A stretch of 55,832 nt of DNA from Saccharopolyspora kobensis (GCF_900108315.1 NZ_FNVB01000019.1:1-55832); one strand, 5' to 3'; shown: positions 24,171 through 32,975, numbered from the stretch's first letter. Notes: generated from the sequence alone by a model not told the origin. Translations and numbers: made by a program.

Positions 24171-25255
24171 GCGGGTTGCGGACCGACGTCGAGCTCCGCC
24201 GGGCGGAGTTCGCGCTGCGCGCCGAGTTCGACGTCGCGCCCGGCGAGGTGCTGGCGGTGCTCGGCCCGAACGGAGCGGGCAAGTCGACGCTGCTGTCGGT
24301 GCTGGCCGGTCAGCTGGTGCCGGACCGGGGCCGGGTCGAGCTCGACGGCGTGCCGTGGCTGGACACCGAGCGCGGGATCGCGGTGCCGACCCATCGCCGG
24401 GGTGTCGGGCTGCTCGCGCAGAACGCGCTGCTGTTCCCGAACCTCACCGCGCTGGAGAACGTGGCCTTCGGCCCGCGCGCGGCCGGGACGAGCAAGGCGG
24501 AGGCGCGGGAGATCGCCGCGCGATGGCTGTCCGAAGTGGACGCCTCGGAACTCGCCGGGCGGCGGCCGGGCCAGCTCTCCGGCGGCCAGGCGCAGCGCGT
24601 AGCGCTGGCGCGAGCCCTGGCGGCCGAGCCGAAGCTGCTACTGCTGGACGAGCCGCTGGCTGCCCTCGACGTGGACGCCGCGCCCGCCATGCGCGGCCTG
24701 CTGCACCAGGTGCTGGGGCGTCAGGAGAAGCCGACCGTGCTGGTCACCCACGACGTGCTGGACGCGGTCGTGCTGGCCGACCGCCTCGTGGTGCTGCTCG
24801 ACGGCTGCATCGTGGAGCAGGGGCCGACCCGCGAGGTGCTGTCCCGCCCGAAGGAGCCCTTCACCGCGCGCGTCGCCGGGCTCAACCTGGTGCCGGGAGT
24901 GGCCCGGGCGAACGGCGTCGAGTTCGGCGGCACCGTGCTCAGCGGCCGGATCGCAGAAGACGTCGACCAGGGACGACCGGCGGCGGCGGTGTTCGCGCCC
25001 GCCGCGGTGGCGGTGCACCGCGAGCCGCCGGGCGGCAGCCCGCGCAACGCGCTACGGGTGCGGCTGGCCGGGCTCGAGCCGCGCGGCGACGTCGTGCGGG
25101 TGCGCGGTGTGGTGCGGGACTGCTCGCTGGCCGCCGACATCACCCCGGCCGCCGTCGCGGACCTGCGGCTCAGCCCCGGTGACGAGGTATGGCTCGCCGT
25201 CAAGGCGGCTGAGGTAGCAATCCACCCGCTATCCGGAGGATCATCTGGGGCGTGA
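24167..25255 (+). CDS. modC: Molybdate ABC transporter ATPase ModC with TOBE-like C-terminus
   Basis: 362 residues from GTG 24167 (GTGA overlap with modB). It has Walker A GPNGAGKST, Q-loop LLAQNALLFPNLT, signature LSGGQAQR, Walker B LLLLDEP and H-loop VTHD. The C-terminal ~130 residues form a Mop/TOBE-type regulatory region (ALRVRLAGLEPRGDVVRVRG...EVWLAVKAAEV). It powers molybdate import with ModAB. The stop overlaps the next gene, coupling it to a HAD phosphatase. Confidence 0.94.
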   Translation: MSGLRTDVELRRAEFALRAEFDVAPGEVLAVLGPNGAGKSTLLSVLAGQLVPDRGRVELDGVPWLDTERGIAVPTHRRGVGLLAQNALLFPNLTALENVAFGPRAAGTSKAEAREIAARWLSEVDASELAGRRPGQLSGGQAQRVALARALAAEPKLLLLDEPLAALDVDAAPAMRGLLHQVLGRQEKPTVLVTHDVLDAVVLADRLVVLLDGCIVEQGPTREVLSRPKEPFTARVAGLNLVPGVARANGVEFGGTVLSGRIAEDVDQGRPAAAVFAPAAVAVHREPPGGSPRNALRVRLAGLEPRGDVVRVRGVVRDCSLAADITPAAVADLRLSPGDEVWLAVKAAEVAIHPLSGGSSGA

Positions 25256-26046
25256 CTGAGCCTTCCCCCTGGACCTACCTGATGGACATGGACGGCGTTC
25301 TCGTCCACGAGGAGCACATGGTGCCCGGCGCCGACGCCCTGCTGGCGGCGCTGCGCGAGAACGAGGTCCCGTTCCTGGTCTTCACCAACAACTCGATCTA
25401 CACCCCGCGCGACCTGCGCGCCAGACTGCTGCGCACCGGGCTGGACGTGCCGGAGGAGGCGATCTGGACCTCCGCGCTGGCCACCGCGCAGTTCCTGGAG
25501 AATCAGCGCCCGGGCGGCTCGGCCTACGTCGTCGGCGAGTCGGGGCTGACCACGGCGCTGCACAACATCGGCTACGTGCTCACCGACCGCGACCCGGACT
25601 ACGTCATCCTCGGCGAGACCCGCACCTACAGCTTCGAGGCGATCACCAAGGCGATCCGCCTGGTCGAGGCGGGTGCCCGGTTCATCGCCACGAACCCGGA
25701 CGAGAAGGGCCCGAGCCGCGAGGGCACGCTGCCCGCCACCGGCGCGGTGGCCGCGCTGATCGAGCGGGTCACCGGGCGCGCGCCGTACTACGTCGGCAAG
25801 CCGAACCCGCTGATGATGCGCTCGGCGCTGCGGCACCTGCGGGTGCACTCGGAGAACACGCTGATGATCGGCGACCGGATGGACACCGACGTGCGGTCGG
25901 GCCTGGAATCGGGGCTGAAGACGATCCTGGTGCTCTCCGGGATCTCCGACGAGACGACCGCCGAGCTGTTCCCGTACCGCCCGACGAAGGTGGTCGGCTC
26001 GGTCGCCGAACTGGTCGACAACGTCCTGGACCCGTTCAGCTCCTGA
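25252..26046 (+). CDS. HAD-IIA family phosphatase (NagD-like)
   Basis: 264 residues from GTG 25252, overlapping modC by 4 nt. The HAD motif DMDGVLV has nucleophile Asp12 and acid/base Asp14. TNNS is motif II, a conserved Lys lies in VGKPNPLM, and GDRMDTD is motif IV; the C2 cap is of the NagD type. It probably dephosphorylates small sugar or nucleotide phosphates. Coupling to molybdate transport is positional only; I know of no functional link. A nested hairpin repeat follows. Confidence 0.9.
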   Translation: MTEPSPWTYLMDMDGVLVHEEHMVPGADALLAALRENEVPFLVFTNNSIYTPRDLRARLLRTGLDVPEEAIWTSALATAQFLENQRPGGSAYVVGESGLTTALHNIGYVLTDRDPDYVILGETRTYSFEAITKAIRLVEAGARFIATNPDEKGPSREGTLPATGAVAALIERVTGRAPYYVGKPNPLMMRSALRHLRVHSENTLMIGDRMDTDVRSGLESGLKTILVLSGISDETTAELFPYRPTKVVGSVAELVDNVLDPFSS

Positions 26047-26078
26047 CCGGCTGTGGGGACTGTTCAGTCGTCCATGGT

Positions 26079-26141
26079 CCGTGAGTACTTTGTGGGGCTC
26101 TGGCGCCACAACGTACTCACGGCACTTGACCAGCGGAAACC
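26079..26141. repeat. GTGAG/CTCAC nested hairpin repeat, copy 1
   Basis: The inner stem of 17 nt (26079-26095 with 26106-26122, one mismatch) has arms CCGTGAGTACTTTGTGG. Outer right arm TTGACCAGCGGAAACC follows, while the left outer arm is degraded. Related copies lie at 36866-36941 and 38948-39033. Confidence 0.8.
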
Positions 26142-26152
26142 GCGACGGACGG

Positions 26153-26431
26153 CTAGCGGTGGGTGGCGGCCTGGTGCGGCAGGTCGACGGCGATGGCGCT
26201 GGTGACGTGGTTGAGCTCGTCGGCCATCCGCTCGGCCGCGTCCCGCGCCAGCTCCGCGCGCCGGCTCAGCGAGCCGGACCAGTGGCGCTGCGCGGCGGCC
26301 AGCCGGTCGAGCAGGTCGGCGTGCAACCGGAGCCGCTCCACCGCCGCCCAGTCCGCCGTCCCGGGGTGCCGGAAAGCTCGGTCGATGGCTGCTGCGATGC
26401 GCTCCAGCTCGAGTTCGGTGATCACGGGCAC
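26153..26431 (-). CDS. Small helical protein of unknown function
   Basis: About 90 residues; the start is uncertain (GTG 26431 or GTG 26425, the latter preceded by GGGGGTG). It is predicted all-helical (ITELELERIAAAIDRAF..., ERLRLHADLLDRLAAAQRHW, RAELARDAAERMADEL), with an amphipathic coiled-coil look and no membrane segment. No recognised domain. It lies between a repeat and the leftward yccF-like gene. Confidence 0.5.
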   Translation of the reverse strand: MPVITELELERIAAAIDRAFRHPGTADWAAVERLRLHADLLDRLAAAQRHWSGSLSRRAELARDAAERMADELNHVTSAIAVDLPHQAATHR

Positions 26432-26504
26432 CCCCAAATCGGTGTTGGGCTGACGTTGGAGAGAGGCGCTCGGACCAGTCCCTCGTACGCCGTTGTGCCG
26501 AAGG

Positions 26505-26906
26505 TCACCTGCTGCGCATGAACGCGTACGCGTCGTCGGCGTCCACGACCCGCTTGCCCAGCGGCATCAGCGAGACCGGGATCAGCTTGAAGTTGGCGAT
26601 GCCCAGCGGGATCCCGATGATCGTGATGCACTGCGCGATGCCGGTGACGATGTGGCCGAGCGCCAGCCACCACCCGGCGAGGATCAGCCACAGGACGTTG
26701 CCGATCCCCGCCATCGCACCCGAGGCCGGTTCGTCCACCAGACGCCGGCCGAACGGCCACAGCGCGAAGTTCGCCATCCGGAACGAGGCGATCGCGAACG
26801 GGATGCCGATGACGGTGATCGCCAGCAGGATCCCGGCGACGGCGTATCCGAGGGCCATCCACAGGCCCCCGAACACCAGCCAGATGACGTTCAGCAGTAG
26901 GCGCAT
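26505..26906 (-). CDS. YccF-family (DUF307) membrane protein, Rv0870c-like
   Basis: 133 residues with two internally repeated halves. Each starts with a hydrophobic helix containing N-V-I/L-W-L and a P-L-G/P-F-G turn (LNVIWLVFGGLWMALGY; GNVLWLILAGWWLALGH), and each includes IGIPF/IGIPL. This duplication is the YccF signature. An inner-membrane protein of unknown function. In M. tuberculosis the homologue Rv0870c lies beside moaA2, as here with an insertion between. Confidence 0.9.
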   Translation of the reverse strand: MRLLLNVIWLVFGGLWMALGYAVAGILLAITVIGIPFAIASFRMANFALWPFGRRLVDEPASGAMAGIGNVLWLILAGWWLALGHIVTGIAQCITIIGIPLGIANFKLIPVSLMPLGKRVVDADDAYAFMRSR

Positions 26907-26957
26907 GCCCCCACCGTGCCAGTTCCCGGCGCGGAGCGAATCAGGGGAACCCCGGGA

Positions 26958-27578
26958 TCACAGCGCCTCGGCGATCTCCGCGGGCAGCTCCGGCACCTCG
27001 GACAGCGGCGTGCAGTCCTCCGACTTGCGCTTCTCGCTGGAGCTGACCTTGGCGCAGATCGTCAGCTGCTCAGGCGTGATGGCCTCGTCGAATTCCCGGT
27101 GCATCAGCGCGTAGTAGGGCTCGCCCGGTTCCAGGTTCTGCACGCCGCCTCGGCTGCCGGTGAGCTTCCCCGGGCGTTCGAGGACGTCGGAGGCGTCCAG
27201 GAACACGACGTCCTTCCAGTTCTTGCTGGTCCGGCCGCAGTCCGGTCCGAGGAGCCGAGCGGGGCATTCCTTCACCGCTTCGTCCGCCGAGTTGTCGGTG
27301 AAGGTGGGTTGCCGCCACTTGCTCGCCTCCACCGGGCGGTCTTCGAAACCGTTGCGGACTTCCAGCAGGACCGCGATGTGGTGCTTGCCGAGCGGGGAGC
27401 CCTTTCCGCTGAGCTCCGGTTTGACGACGTAGCCGACGACCTGCGAAGTCATGAGGTACTTGCCCCCGTTGCTCTCGGACCGGAGCACGTTGCCGGTGGG
27501 GGACAGGCTGCTGCCGCACCCCGCCAGCAGCGTCGTCGCGGCCAGCACTGCGGCGATGGTCGTTGGGACCCGGCGCAT
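26958..27578 (-). CDS. Putative lipoprotein of unknown function
   Basis: 206 residues from ATG 27578 with GGAGG upstream. Signal peptide MRRVPTTIAAVLAATTLLAGC ends in a clear lipobox (LAGC, Cys21). The mature region has four further cysteines (CPARLLGPDC, ICAK, DCTP) that could form disulfides. I do not recognise the family. It is transcribed leftward on its own. Confidence 0.75.
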   Translation of the reverse strand: MRRVPTTIAAVLAATTLLAGCGSSLSPTGNVLRSESNGGKYLMTSQVVGYVVKPELSGKGSPLGKHHIAVLLEVRNGFEDRPVEASKWRQPTFTDNSADEAVKECPARLLGPDCGRTSKNWKDVVFLDASDVLERPGKLTGSRGGVQNLEPGEPYYALMHREFDEAITPEQLTICAKVSSSEKRKSEDCTPLSEVPELPAEIAEAL

Positions 27579-27654
27579 GGAAACCTCCAAGATCACGTTC
27601 GTGCGACCTGGGACGCCGGTTTGGCCGGTTTGGTTCCATGTGTCTTTTTTGCCG

Positions 27655-28443
27655 CTAAACCAGGAGTTCGCCGCGGAGGGTGGTGACCGCCTGGCCGCGG
27701 AGGCCGACTCGGTCGCCGCGCAGCGCCATCCGGACCACGCCGCCGCGAGCCGAGGCCTGCTCGCCGACGAAGGTCGTCTCGCGCGGGTCGCGGTGGAGCC
27801 TCGCCGCCCACCACGTGGCCAGCGTGCAGTGCGCGGAACCGGTCACCGGGTCCTCGGCGATGCCGACCTGCGGGGAGAACACGCGGCTGACGAAGTCGAC
27901 GCCCGGACGGTCGCCGGGAGCCGTGATGATCACACCGCGGGACGGAACGGTGGCCAGCGCCGCGAGATCCGGTCGCACAGCGCGGACCTCGGCCGCCGAC
28001 GCGGCAAGCACGAGCACCTTGGTGGCGGCCTGCGCCGCGGCCTCGACGGTGACGCCGGGAAGCCCGGCGGCGAGCGCGTCGGGCGGCTCCACCGGCTCGG
28101 CCCGGTCGGCGGGGAAGTCCAGCTCGATCCAGCCGTCCGCCAGTGCGGTGCAGGTCAGAACGCCGCTGCGGGTGTCGAACCGCTGGTCGCCGCCGAGCAC
28201 GTGCGCGGCCGCCAGCGTCCCGTGGCCGCACAGCGGAACCTCGGTGGTGGGCGTGAACCAGCGCAGCGGCTTCGGCTCGTCCGCCGGGCCGCCGACCACG
28301 ACGAACGCGGTCTCGGAGTGCCGGAGCTCAGCGGCGACGGACTGCATCCACGCCGCATCGGCGGGGGAGTCCAACAGCACGACCCCGGCGGGATTCCCGG
28401 CGAAGGCGGAGTCGGCAAAGGCATCCACGACGAACACGCGCAC
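27655..28443 (-). CDS. PhzF-family isomerase/epimerase
   Basis: 262 residues. It opens with VFVVDAFADSAFAGNPAGVVLL and has HSETAFVV, whose Glu is the catalytic base in PhzF, then GHGTLAAAHVL and GIAEDPVTGSAHCTL. Members catalyse proton-shift isomerisations, and the substrate here is unknown. It starts at GTG 28443, divergent from the acyl-CoA synthetase gene, with a strong palindrome between. Confidence 0.9.
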   Translation of the reverse strand: MRVFVVDAFADSAFAGNPAGVVLLDSPADAAWMQSVAAELRHSETAFVVVGGPADEPKPLRWFTPTTEVPLCGHGTLAAAHVLGGDQRFDTRSGVLTCTALADGWIELDFPADRAEPVEPPDALAAGLPGVTVEAAAQAATKVLVLAASAAEVRAVRPDLAALATVPSRGVIITAPGDRPGVDFVSRVFSPQVGIAEDPVTGSAHCTLATWWAARLHRDPRETTFVGEQASARGGVVRMALRGDRVGLRGQAVTTLRGELLV

Positions 28444-28472
28444 CCCGGAACCCTACGTCGACCCTGGTCACC

Positions 28473-28557
28473 AACGCCCCGCGTGTCGGGGTCCCGACGC
28501 GCGGGGCGTTGGGACGAGTTCAACGGAAATCGGATCTTCGGTTTCCGTCGCACGGGC
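28473..28557. repeat. GTGTCGGG hairpin plus degenerate palindromic unit
   Basis: The hairpin of 18-bp stem with one mismatch (28473-28490 with 28493-28510) contains GTGTCGGG-GT-CCCGACGC. It is followed at 28514-28557 by a decayed copy of the 44-bp unit with core AACGGAAATC and an 8-nt loop; 15 of 18 left-arm bases match the consensus. It lies in the divergent promoter region of PhzF and the acyl-CoA synthetase. Confidence 0.65.
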
Positions 28558-28648
28558 GCGCCGTACCCGCGTTCGGGGGTGGTCCGGTGGCCGAGCGCGG
28601 GACAAGATTGGTGATCCGTCTCACGTGTTCGTCGGGGAGGTAGTCGAC

Positions 28649-30265
28649 GTGGATGCCGTCCAGCTGAGCTACGACTCGGGCGTTTCGGACGTGCCGCTGC
28701 TGGGGGAGACGATCGGGGCGAACCTCGACCGGCTCGCCGCGCGGTTCCCCGAGCGCGATGCCCTCGTGGAGTGCGCGACCGGCCGGCGCTGGACCTACCG
28801 GGAGTTCGTCGCCGACGTGGACGCGCTGGCGACCGGGCTGCTCGACGCCGGCATCGGCAAGGGCGACCGGGTCGGGATCTGGGCGCCGAACCGCTCGGAG
28901 TGGACGCTGGTCCAGTACGCGACCGCGAAGATCGGCGCGATCCTGGTCAACATCAACCCCGCCTACCGGGCGCACGAGCTGGAGTACGTGCTCAACCAGG
29001 CCGGGATCCGGATGCTGGTCTCGGCGAAGTCGTTCAAGACATCCGACTACGTGGATCTCGTCGAGCAGGTGCGGCCGAAGTGCGCCGACCTGGAGCAGGT
29101 GGTGTTCCTGGGCGATCCGGAGTGGGAGCGCCTGGCCGGGGCCAGCGCGGACGCGCAGCGGCTGGCCGCGATCGAGCTCTCCGCCGACGACCCGATCAAC
29201 ATCCAGTACACCTCGGGCACCACCGGTTTTCCCAAGGGCGCGACGCTGTCGCACCACAACATCCTGAACAACGGGTTCTTCGTCGGAGAGCTCTGCGGCT
29301 ACACCGAGGTGGACCGGGTGGCGATCGTGCCGCCGTTCTACCACTGCTTCGGCATGGTGATGGGCAACCTGGCCTGCACCAGCCACGGTGCGGCGATGGT
29401 GATCCCGGCGGAGGGCTTCGACCCGGTCGCGGCGCTGTCCGCGGTGGCCGCCGAGCGGTGCACGTCGCTGTACGGGGTGCCGACGATGTTCATCGCCGAG
29501 CTGGAGCACCCGCGCTTCGCCGAGTTCGACCTGTCCTCGCTGCGCACCGGGATCATGGCGGGCTCGCCGTGCCCGGTGGAGGTGATGAAGCAGGTCATCG
29601 ACCGGATGGGGATGCGGGAGGTGTCGATCTGCTACGGCATGACCGAGACCTCGCCGGTGTCCACGCAGACCCGCGCCGACGACTCGCTGGAGCGCCGGGT
29701 GTCCACGGTGGGGCGCGTCGGCCCGCACCTGGAGGTCAAGGTCGTCGACCCGGCCACCGGGCTGACCGTGCCGCGCGGCACGCCGGGTGAGCTGTGCACC
29801 CGCGGCTACTCGGTGATGCTGGGCTACTGGGAGCAGCCGGACCGGACGGCCGAGGTGATCGACGCGGCCCGCTGGATGCACACCGGCGACCTGGCGGTGA
29901 TGGACGCCGACGGCTACGTCAGCATCACCGGCCGGATCAAGGACATGGTGATCCGCGGCGGCGAGAACATCTACCCGCGCGAGATCGAGGAGTTCCTCTA
30001 CACCCACCCCGACGTGGTGGACGCGCAGGTCATCGGGGTTCCGGACGCGCGCTACGGCGAGGAGCTGATGGCCTGGGTGCGGCTGCGCGAGGGCGCGGAG
30101 CCGCTGACGGCCGAGGCGCTGCGGGAGTTCTGCACCGGCAAGCTGGCGCACTACAAGATCCCGCGCTACGTGCACCTGGTGGACGAGTTCCCGATGACGG
30201 TCACCGGCAAGATCCGCAAGGTGGAGATGCGCGAGCTCGCCAAGAACCTCCTCGACCAGGGCTGA
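28649..30265 (+). CDS. Acyl-CoA synthetase (FadD/AMP-binding family)
   Basis: 538 residues from GTG 28649 with GGGGAGG about 8 nt upstream. ANL-superfamily motifs are YTSGTTGFPKG (187-197), YGMTETSP, the hinge GRIKDMVIRGGENIYP and the C-terminal catalytic Lys in MTVTGKIRK. It activates a carboxylic acid (probably medium or long chain) to its acyl-CoA via an acyl-AMP. A composite palindrome begins two bases after its stop. It is convergent with the R2-like oxidase gene. Confidence 0.94.
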   Translation: MDAVQLSYDSGVSDVPLLGETIGANLDRLAARFPERDALVECATGRRWTYREFVADVDALATGLLDAGIGKGDRVGIWAPNRSEWTLVQYATAKIGAILVNINPAYRAHELEYVLNQAGIRMLVSAKSFKTSDYVDLVEQVRPKCADLEQVVFLGDPEWERLAGASADAQRLAAIELSADDPINIQYTSGTTGFPKGATLSHHNILNNGFFVGELCGYTEVDRVAIVPPFYHCFGMVMGNLACTSHGAAMVIPAEGFDPVAALSAVAAERCTSLYGVPTMFIAELEHPRFAEFDLSSLRTGIMAGSPCPVEVMKQVIDRMGMREVSICYGMTETSPVSTQTRADDSLERRVSTVGRVGPHLEVKVVDPATGLTVPRGTPGELCTRGYSVMLGYWEQPDRTAEVIDAARWMHTGDLAVMDADGYVSITGRIKDMVIRGGENIYPREIEEFLYTHPDVVDAQVIGVPDARYGEELMAWVRLREGAEPLTAEALREFCTGKLAHYKIPRYVHLVDEFPMTVTGKIRKVEMRELAKNLLDQG

Positions 30266-30266
30266 C

Positions 30267-30404
30267 GCAACTTCAATTGAAGTTGGATGTCCAATTTCAA
30301 TTGAAGTTGCGCGCCGTCGGTGTGTCGGGACCCGACACACCGACGCGCGTCGGGATCGGCGCGATTTCAATGGAAATCTCACGTGCGATTTCCATTGAAA
30401 TTGC
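30267..30404. repeat. Composite AT-rich palindromic element, copy 2
   Basis: Unit A (30267-30310) has 20-nt arms with one mismatch and a 4-nt loop. Hairpin CGGTGTGTCGGG-A-CCCGACACACCG is at 30318-30342. Unit B (30361-30404) has arms GCGATTTCAATGGAAATC/GATTTCCATTGAAATTGC with an 8-nt loop. Unit starts are 94 bp apart. It fills the space between two convergent genes, so it may act as a bidirectional terminator. Confidence 0.92.
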
Positions 30405-30410
30405 GTGCCG

Positions 30411-31370
30411 TCAGCGGAGTTTGGCGAGTTCGGCAGCGTCCTCCTCGCCGAACTGGTCCTCCAGGCGTTCCGGGGAGGCGTCGACGTCGATCTGGCTCAG
30501 CGGCATGCCGCGCGCGCTGGAGATCGCGCCGAGGCGGCGGGTCGCGCGGTCCGTGGCGTAGGCGGTGAGCTCGTCCTTGTCGAGTTCGAACGGCAGGACC
30601 TCGGGCGCGTCGTCCGGGCGCCACTGGACCTGGGCGACGGCGTGCGGCAGCACCCGGGCCATCTGGTCCTCCACCACCTCCCAGTTGCGCTCGTCGGCCG
30701 CGACGTGGCGGCGGCAGGTGAAGGTGCCCCACGCCATGTGGCGGCGCTCGTCGTCGCCGATGTGCCGGACGACCTGCTGCATGCCGGGCAGGATGCCGCG
30801 GCTGACGCAGATCTTGTGCCAGGCGTAGTAGCCGGTCAGCGCGAGGGTTCCCTCGACGATGTGGTTGTAGGTGACCGACGCGCGCACCTGGTTCTCCGGG
30901 CTGGGGTCGGCGTGCAGCGCGTGCAGCGATTCCGGCAGCAGCTTGTAGAAGATCTCCCGGTAACCCGGGTTCTGCTCGACGTACCAGTGCAGGTCGTCGG
31001 TGAGGCCGACGGCGTCCATCCACAGCCGGAAGACCTGGGTGTGCTTGGCCTCCTCGAAGACGAACTGGGTGAGGTACATCTCGTCGCCGAAGCGTCCCTC
31101 GGCGGCCATCGCGGCCATGAACGGCTGGAGGTCCTGGGTGACGGCTTCCTCGCCGGCGATGAACTGCGCGCACAGGCCGGCCACGCTGCGCTGCTCGTCC
31201 TCATCGAGCCGCTGCCAGTCCTCGGCGTCCTGGGTGAAGTCGATGTCGGCGGGGTTCCAGAACTTCGCGTTGCCCTTGCTGAACAGCCGCAACGGCAGGG
31301 AGTCCCAGTTCAGACCGCTGGCTCGCAGGGAGTGGAAACCTTCGCGGTGGTGCGCGGACGTGCTCGTCAT
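30411..31370 (-). CDS. R2-like ligand-binding oxidase (R2lox)
   Basis: 319 residues, closest to M. tuberculosis Rv0233 rather than to class I ribonucleotide reductase R2. By alignment from memory the metal ligands are Glu74, Glu107, His110, Glu173, Glu208 and His211 (IAGEEAV, FEEAKH, IVEG, DDERRH). The pair that forms the Val-Tyr ether cross-link is present (Val77, Tyr168). R2lox proteins assemble a Mn/Fe cofactor and bind a long-chain fatty acid; their oxidation substrate is unresolved. The gene converges on an acyl-CoA synthetase, which fits a lipid role. It should not be annotated as nrdF. Confidence 0.92.
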   Translation of the reverse strand: MTSTSAHHREGFHSLRASGLNWDSLPLRLFSKGNAKFWNPADIDFTQDAEDWQRLDEDEQRSVAGLCAQFIAGEEAVTQDLQPFMAAMAAEGRFGDEMYLTQFVFEEAKHTQVFRLWMDAVGLTDDLHWYVEQNPGYREIFYKLLPESLHALHADPSPENQVRASVTYNHIVEGTLALTGYYAWHKICVSRGILPGMQQVVRHIGDDERRHMAWGTFTCRRHVAADERNWEVVEDQMARVLPHAVAQVQWRPDDAPEVLPFELDKDELTAYATDRATRRLGAISSARGMPLSQIDVDASPERLEDQFGEEDAAELAKLR

Positions 31371-31475
31371 TGAACGACTCCAGCTCGCCGAGATGTGAGA
31401 AAGATTACGAATCGATTTTCGGTACTGGGTAGTTCCGCGTCAAGGGCGTGGCTGTCGCTCCGTAGGGTGGTTCGC

Positions 31476-32090
31476 GTGGCAGCTCAGCGCACCGGACCGA
31501 TCGTCGGCTTCGACCTGGACATGACCCTGATCGACCCGCGCCCCGGCATGGTCCGCGCGATCGAGGAGCTCAACCGCGAGTTCGGCCTGAGCATCGACGG
31601 CGAGCACTTCGCGTCGAACCTCGGCCCGCCGCTGTACGACTCGATGCGCGGCTACGGCTTCGACGACGCCATGGCGCAGCGGCTGGTCCGCCACTTCCGG
31701 ACCGTCTACCCGACGGTCGTGGTCGGGGCGACGACGGCGCTGCCGGGCGCGGCCGAGGCGCTGGCTGCGGTCCGCGAGCTGGGCGGCCGGACGATGGTGA
31801 TCACCGGCAAGTACCAGCCGAACGCGGAACTGCACCTCAAGGCCCTCGGCTGGGAGGTGGACCGGCTGGCCGGGGACGTCTTCGCCGCCGCGAAGGGAGA
31901 CGTGCTGCGCGAGGAGGGCGCGAGCTGCTACGTCGGCGACCACCTCGGTGACATCGTCGGCGCGCGGGCTGCGGGCGCCACCGCCGTCGCGGTCGCCACC
32001 GGGCCCTTCGACGTCGATCAGCTGGCCGACGCCGACGTCGTGCTGCGCGACCTCACCGAGTTCCCGGCCTGGCTCGCGCAGCGCTTCTGA
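31476..32090 (+). CDS. HAD-family phosphatase (Gph-like)
   Basis: 204 residues from GTG 31476 (in-frame GTG 31467 also possible). FDLDMTLIDPRPG holds the nucleophile Asp and acid/base Asp. An alpha-helical cap spans about residues 25-85, ITGK is motif II/III and VGDHLGDIVGA motif IV. It resembles phosphoglycolate-type phosphatases, and the substrate is not predictable. It is divergent from R2lox over about 105 bp. Confidence 0.88.
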   Translation: MAAQRTGPIVGFDLDMTLIDPRPGMVRAIEELNREFGLSIDGEHFASNLGPPLYDSMRGYGFDDAMAQRLVRHFRTVYPTVVVGATTALPGAAEALAAVRELGGRTMVITGKYQPNAELHLKALGWEVDRLAGDVFAAAKGDVLREEGASCYVGDHLGDIVGARAAGATAVAVATGPFDVDQLADADVVLRDLTEFPAWLAQRF

Positions 32091-32297
32091 TCAGCGGCGG
32101 CGGTTGCGCAGGACGGTCGCGACGACGCCGTAGATGAAGCCCGCCGGGCACAGCAGTGTCGCCAGGTTCAGCCAAACGGGTAGGTTCTCGTAACCGACGG
32201 CGAACAGCGCGAAGATCGCGATGATGGCCAGCAGACCCAGCGCGAACATGGCGATCGAGACCGGGAGGATTGCGGACCTGCGCACGGAAGCTGCCAT
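32091..32297 (-). CDS. Small two-helix membrane protein
   Basis: 68 residues from ATG 32297. Hydrophobic stretches are at about 9-34 and 42-62 (ILPVSIAMFALGLLAIIAIFALF; LNLATLLCPAGFIYGVVATVL), and the end is basic (RNRRR). No family recognised. It abuts the HAD gene tail to tail and diverges from the cold-shock gene. Confidence 0.65.
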   Translation of the reverse strand: MAASVRRSAILPVSIAMFALGLLAIIAIFALFAVGYENLPVWLNLATLLCPAGFIYGVVATVLRNRRR

Positions 32298-32535
32298 GTC
32301 CAGCAGCGTATTCAGGCACTGCGCCGGGTGCCGCAGCGACCCTTGCTCGATAAGGCCGGGTCTTCCCAGGCCGGTACGCGGTACGCTTGAATGACGCGTC
32401 CCGGCACGTCCCATTGCGAAGCGTAGTCGGGGCGCTTTCGTCGTGCCGGGGCTGTTCGGCTCCGCGCGACGGACGGAGACGCAACGACGGAGGCCTGCGA
32501 GCGGGCCAGTGCATCGACAGGGAACGGTGAGGACA

Positions 32536-32928
32536 GTGCCGACCGGCAGGGTCAAGTGGTTCGACGCGGACAAGGGCTTCGGCTTCCTGACCCAGGACGG
32601 TGGGGAGGACGTCTACGTGCGCGCCTCCGCACTGCCCTCCGACGTGGATGCGCTCAAGACCGGCCAGCGCGTCGACTTCGACATGGCGCAGGGCCGTCGC
32701 GGTCCGCAGGCGCTGAAGGTGAAGCTGCTGGACCCGCTGCCCTCGGTCGCCGAGGCGCGCCGACGTCCCGCCGACGAGCTGCACGGCATGGTCGAGGACA
32801 TGATCAAGCTGCTGGAGCTGAAGGTGCAGCCGGACCTGCGCCGCGGCCGCTACCCGGACCGCAAGACCGCCAAGCGCATCGGTGAGGTCGTGCGCGCGGT
32901 CGCCCGCGAGCTGGACCCGGGCAGCTGA
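32536..32928 (+). CDS. cspB: Cold-shock domain protein with C-terminal extension (CspB)
   Basis: 130 residues from GTG 32536. Residues 1-65 are a cold-shock domain (GRVKWFDADKGFGFLTQDGGEDVYV, RNP-1-like KGFGFL and RNP-2-like DVYVRAS) that binds single-stranded nucleic acid. The second half (DELHGMVEDMIKLLELKVQPDLRRGRYPDRKTAKRI) is the extension seen in M. tuberculosis CspB (Rv0871). Order relative to the YccF gene follows that genome. It is followed by a terminator. Confidence 0.93.
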   Translation: MPTGRVKWFDADKGFGFLTQDGGEDVYVRASALPSDVDALKTGQRVDFDMAQGRRGPQALKVKLLDPLPSVAEARRRPADELHGMVEDMIKLLELKVQPDLRRGRYPDRKTAKRIGEVVRAVARELDPGS

Positions 32929-32943
32929 CGAGAAGCACCGGAG

Positions 32944-32975
32944 GCCGGGCGGACCGCGTGGTGCGCCCGGCTTTT
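32944..32975 (+). terminator. Rho-independent terminator after cspB
   Basis: The 8-bp stem GCCGGGCG/CGCCCGGC is followed by TTTTCT. Confidence 0.8.

Noticed and set aside
27680..28648. N-terminal 320-residue extension of the acyl-CoA synthetase
   Set aside because: The frame is open but lies over the divergent phzF gene, and GTG 28649 has a good ribosome-binding site and family-consistent start.
30411..31370. Annotation as ribonucleotide reductase R2 (NrdF)
   Set aside because: Sequence landmarks and the Val/Tyr pair match R2-like ligand-binding oxidase; no nrdE or nrdI neighbour.
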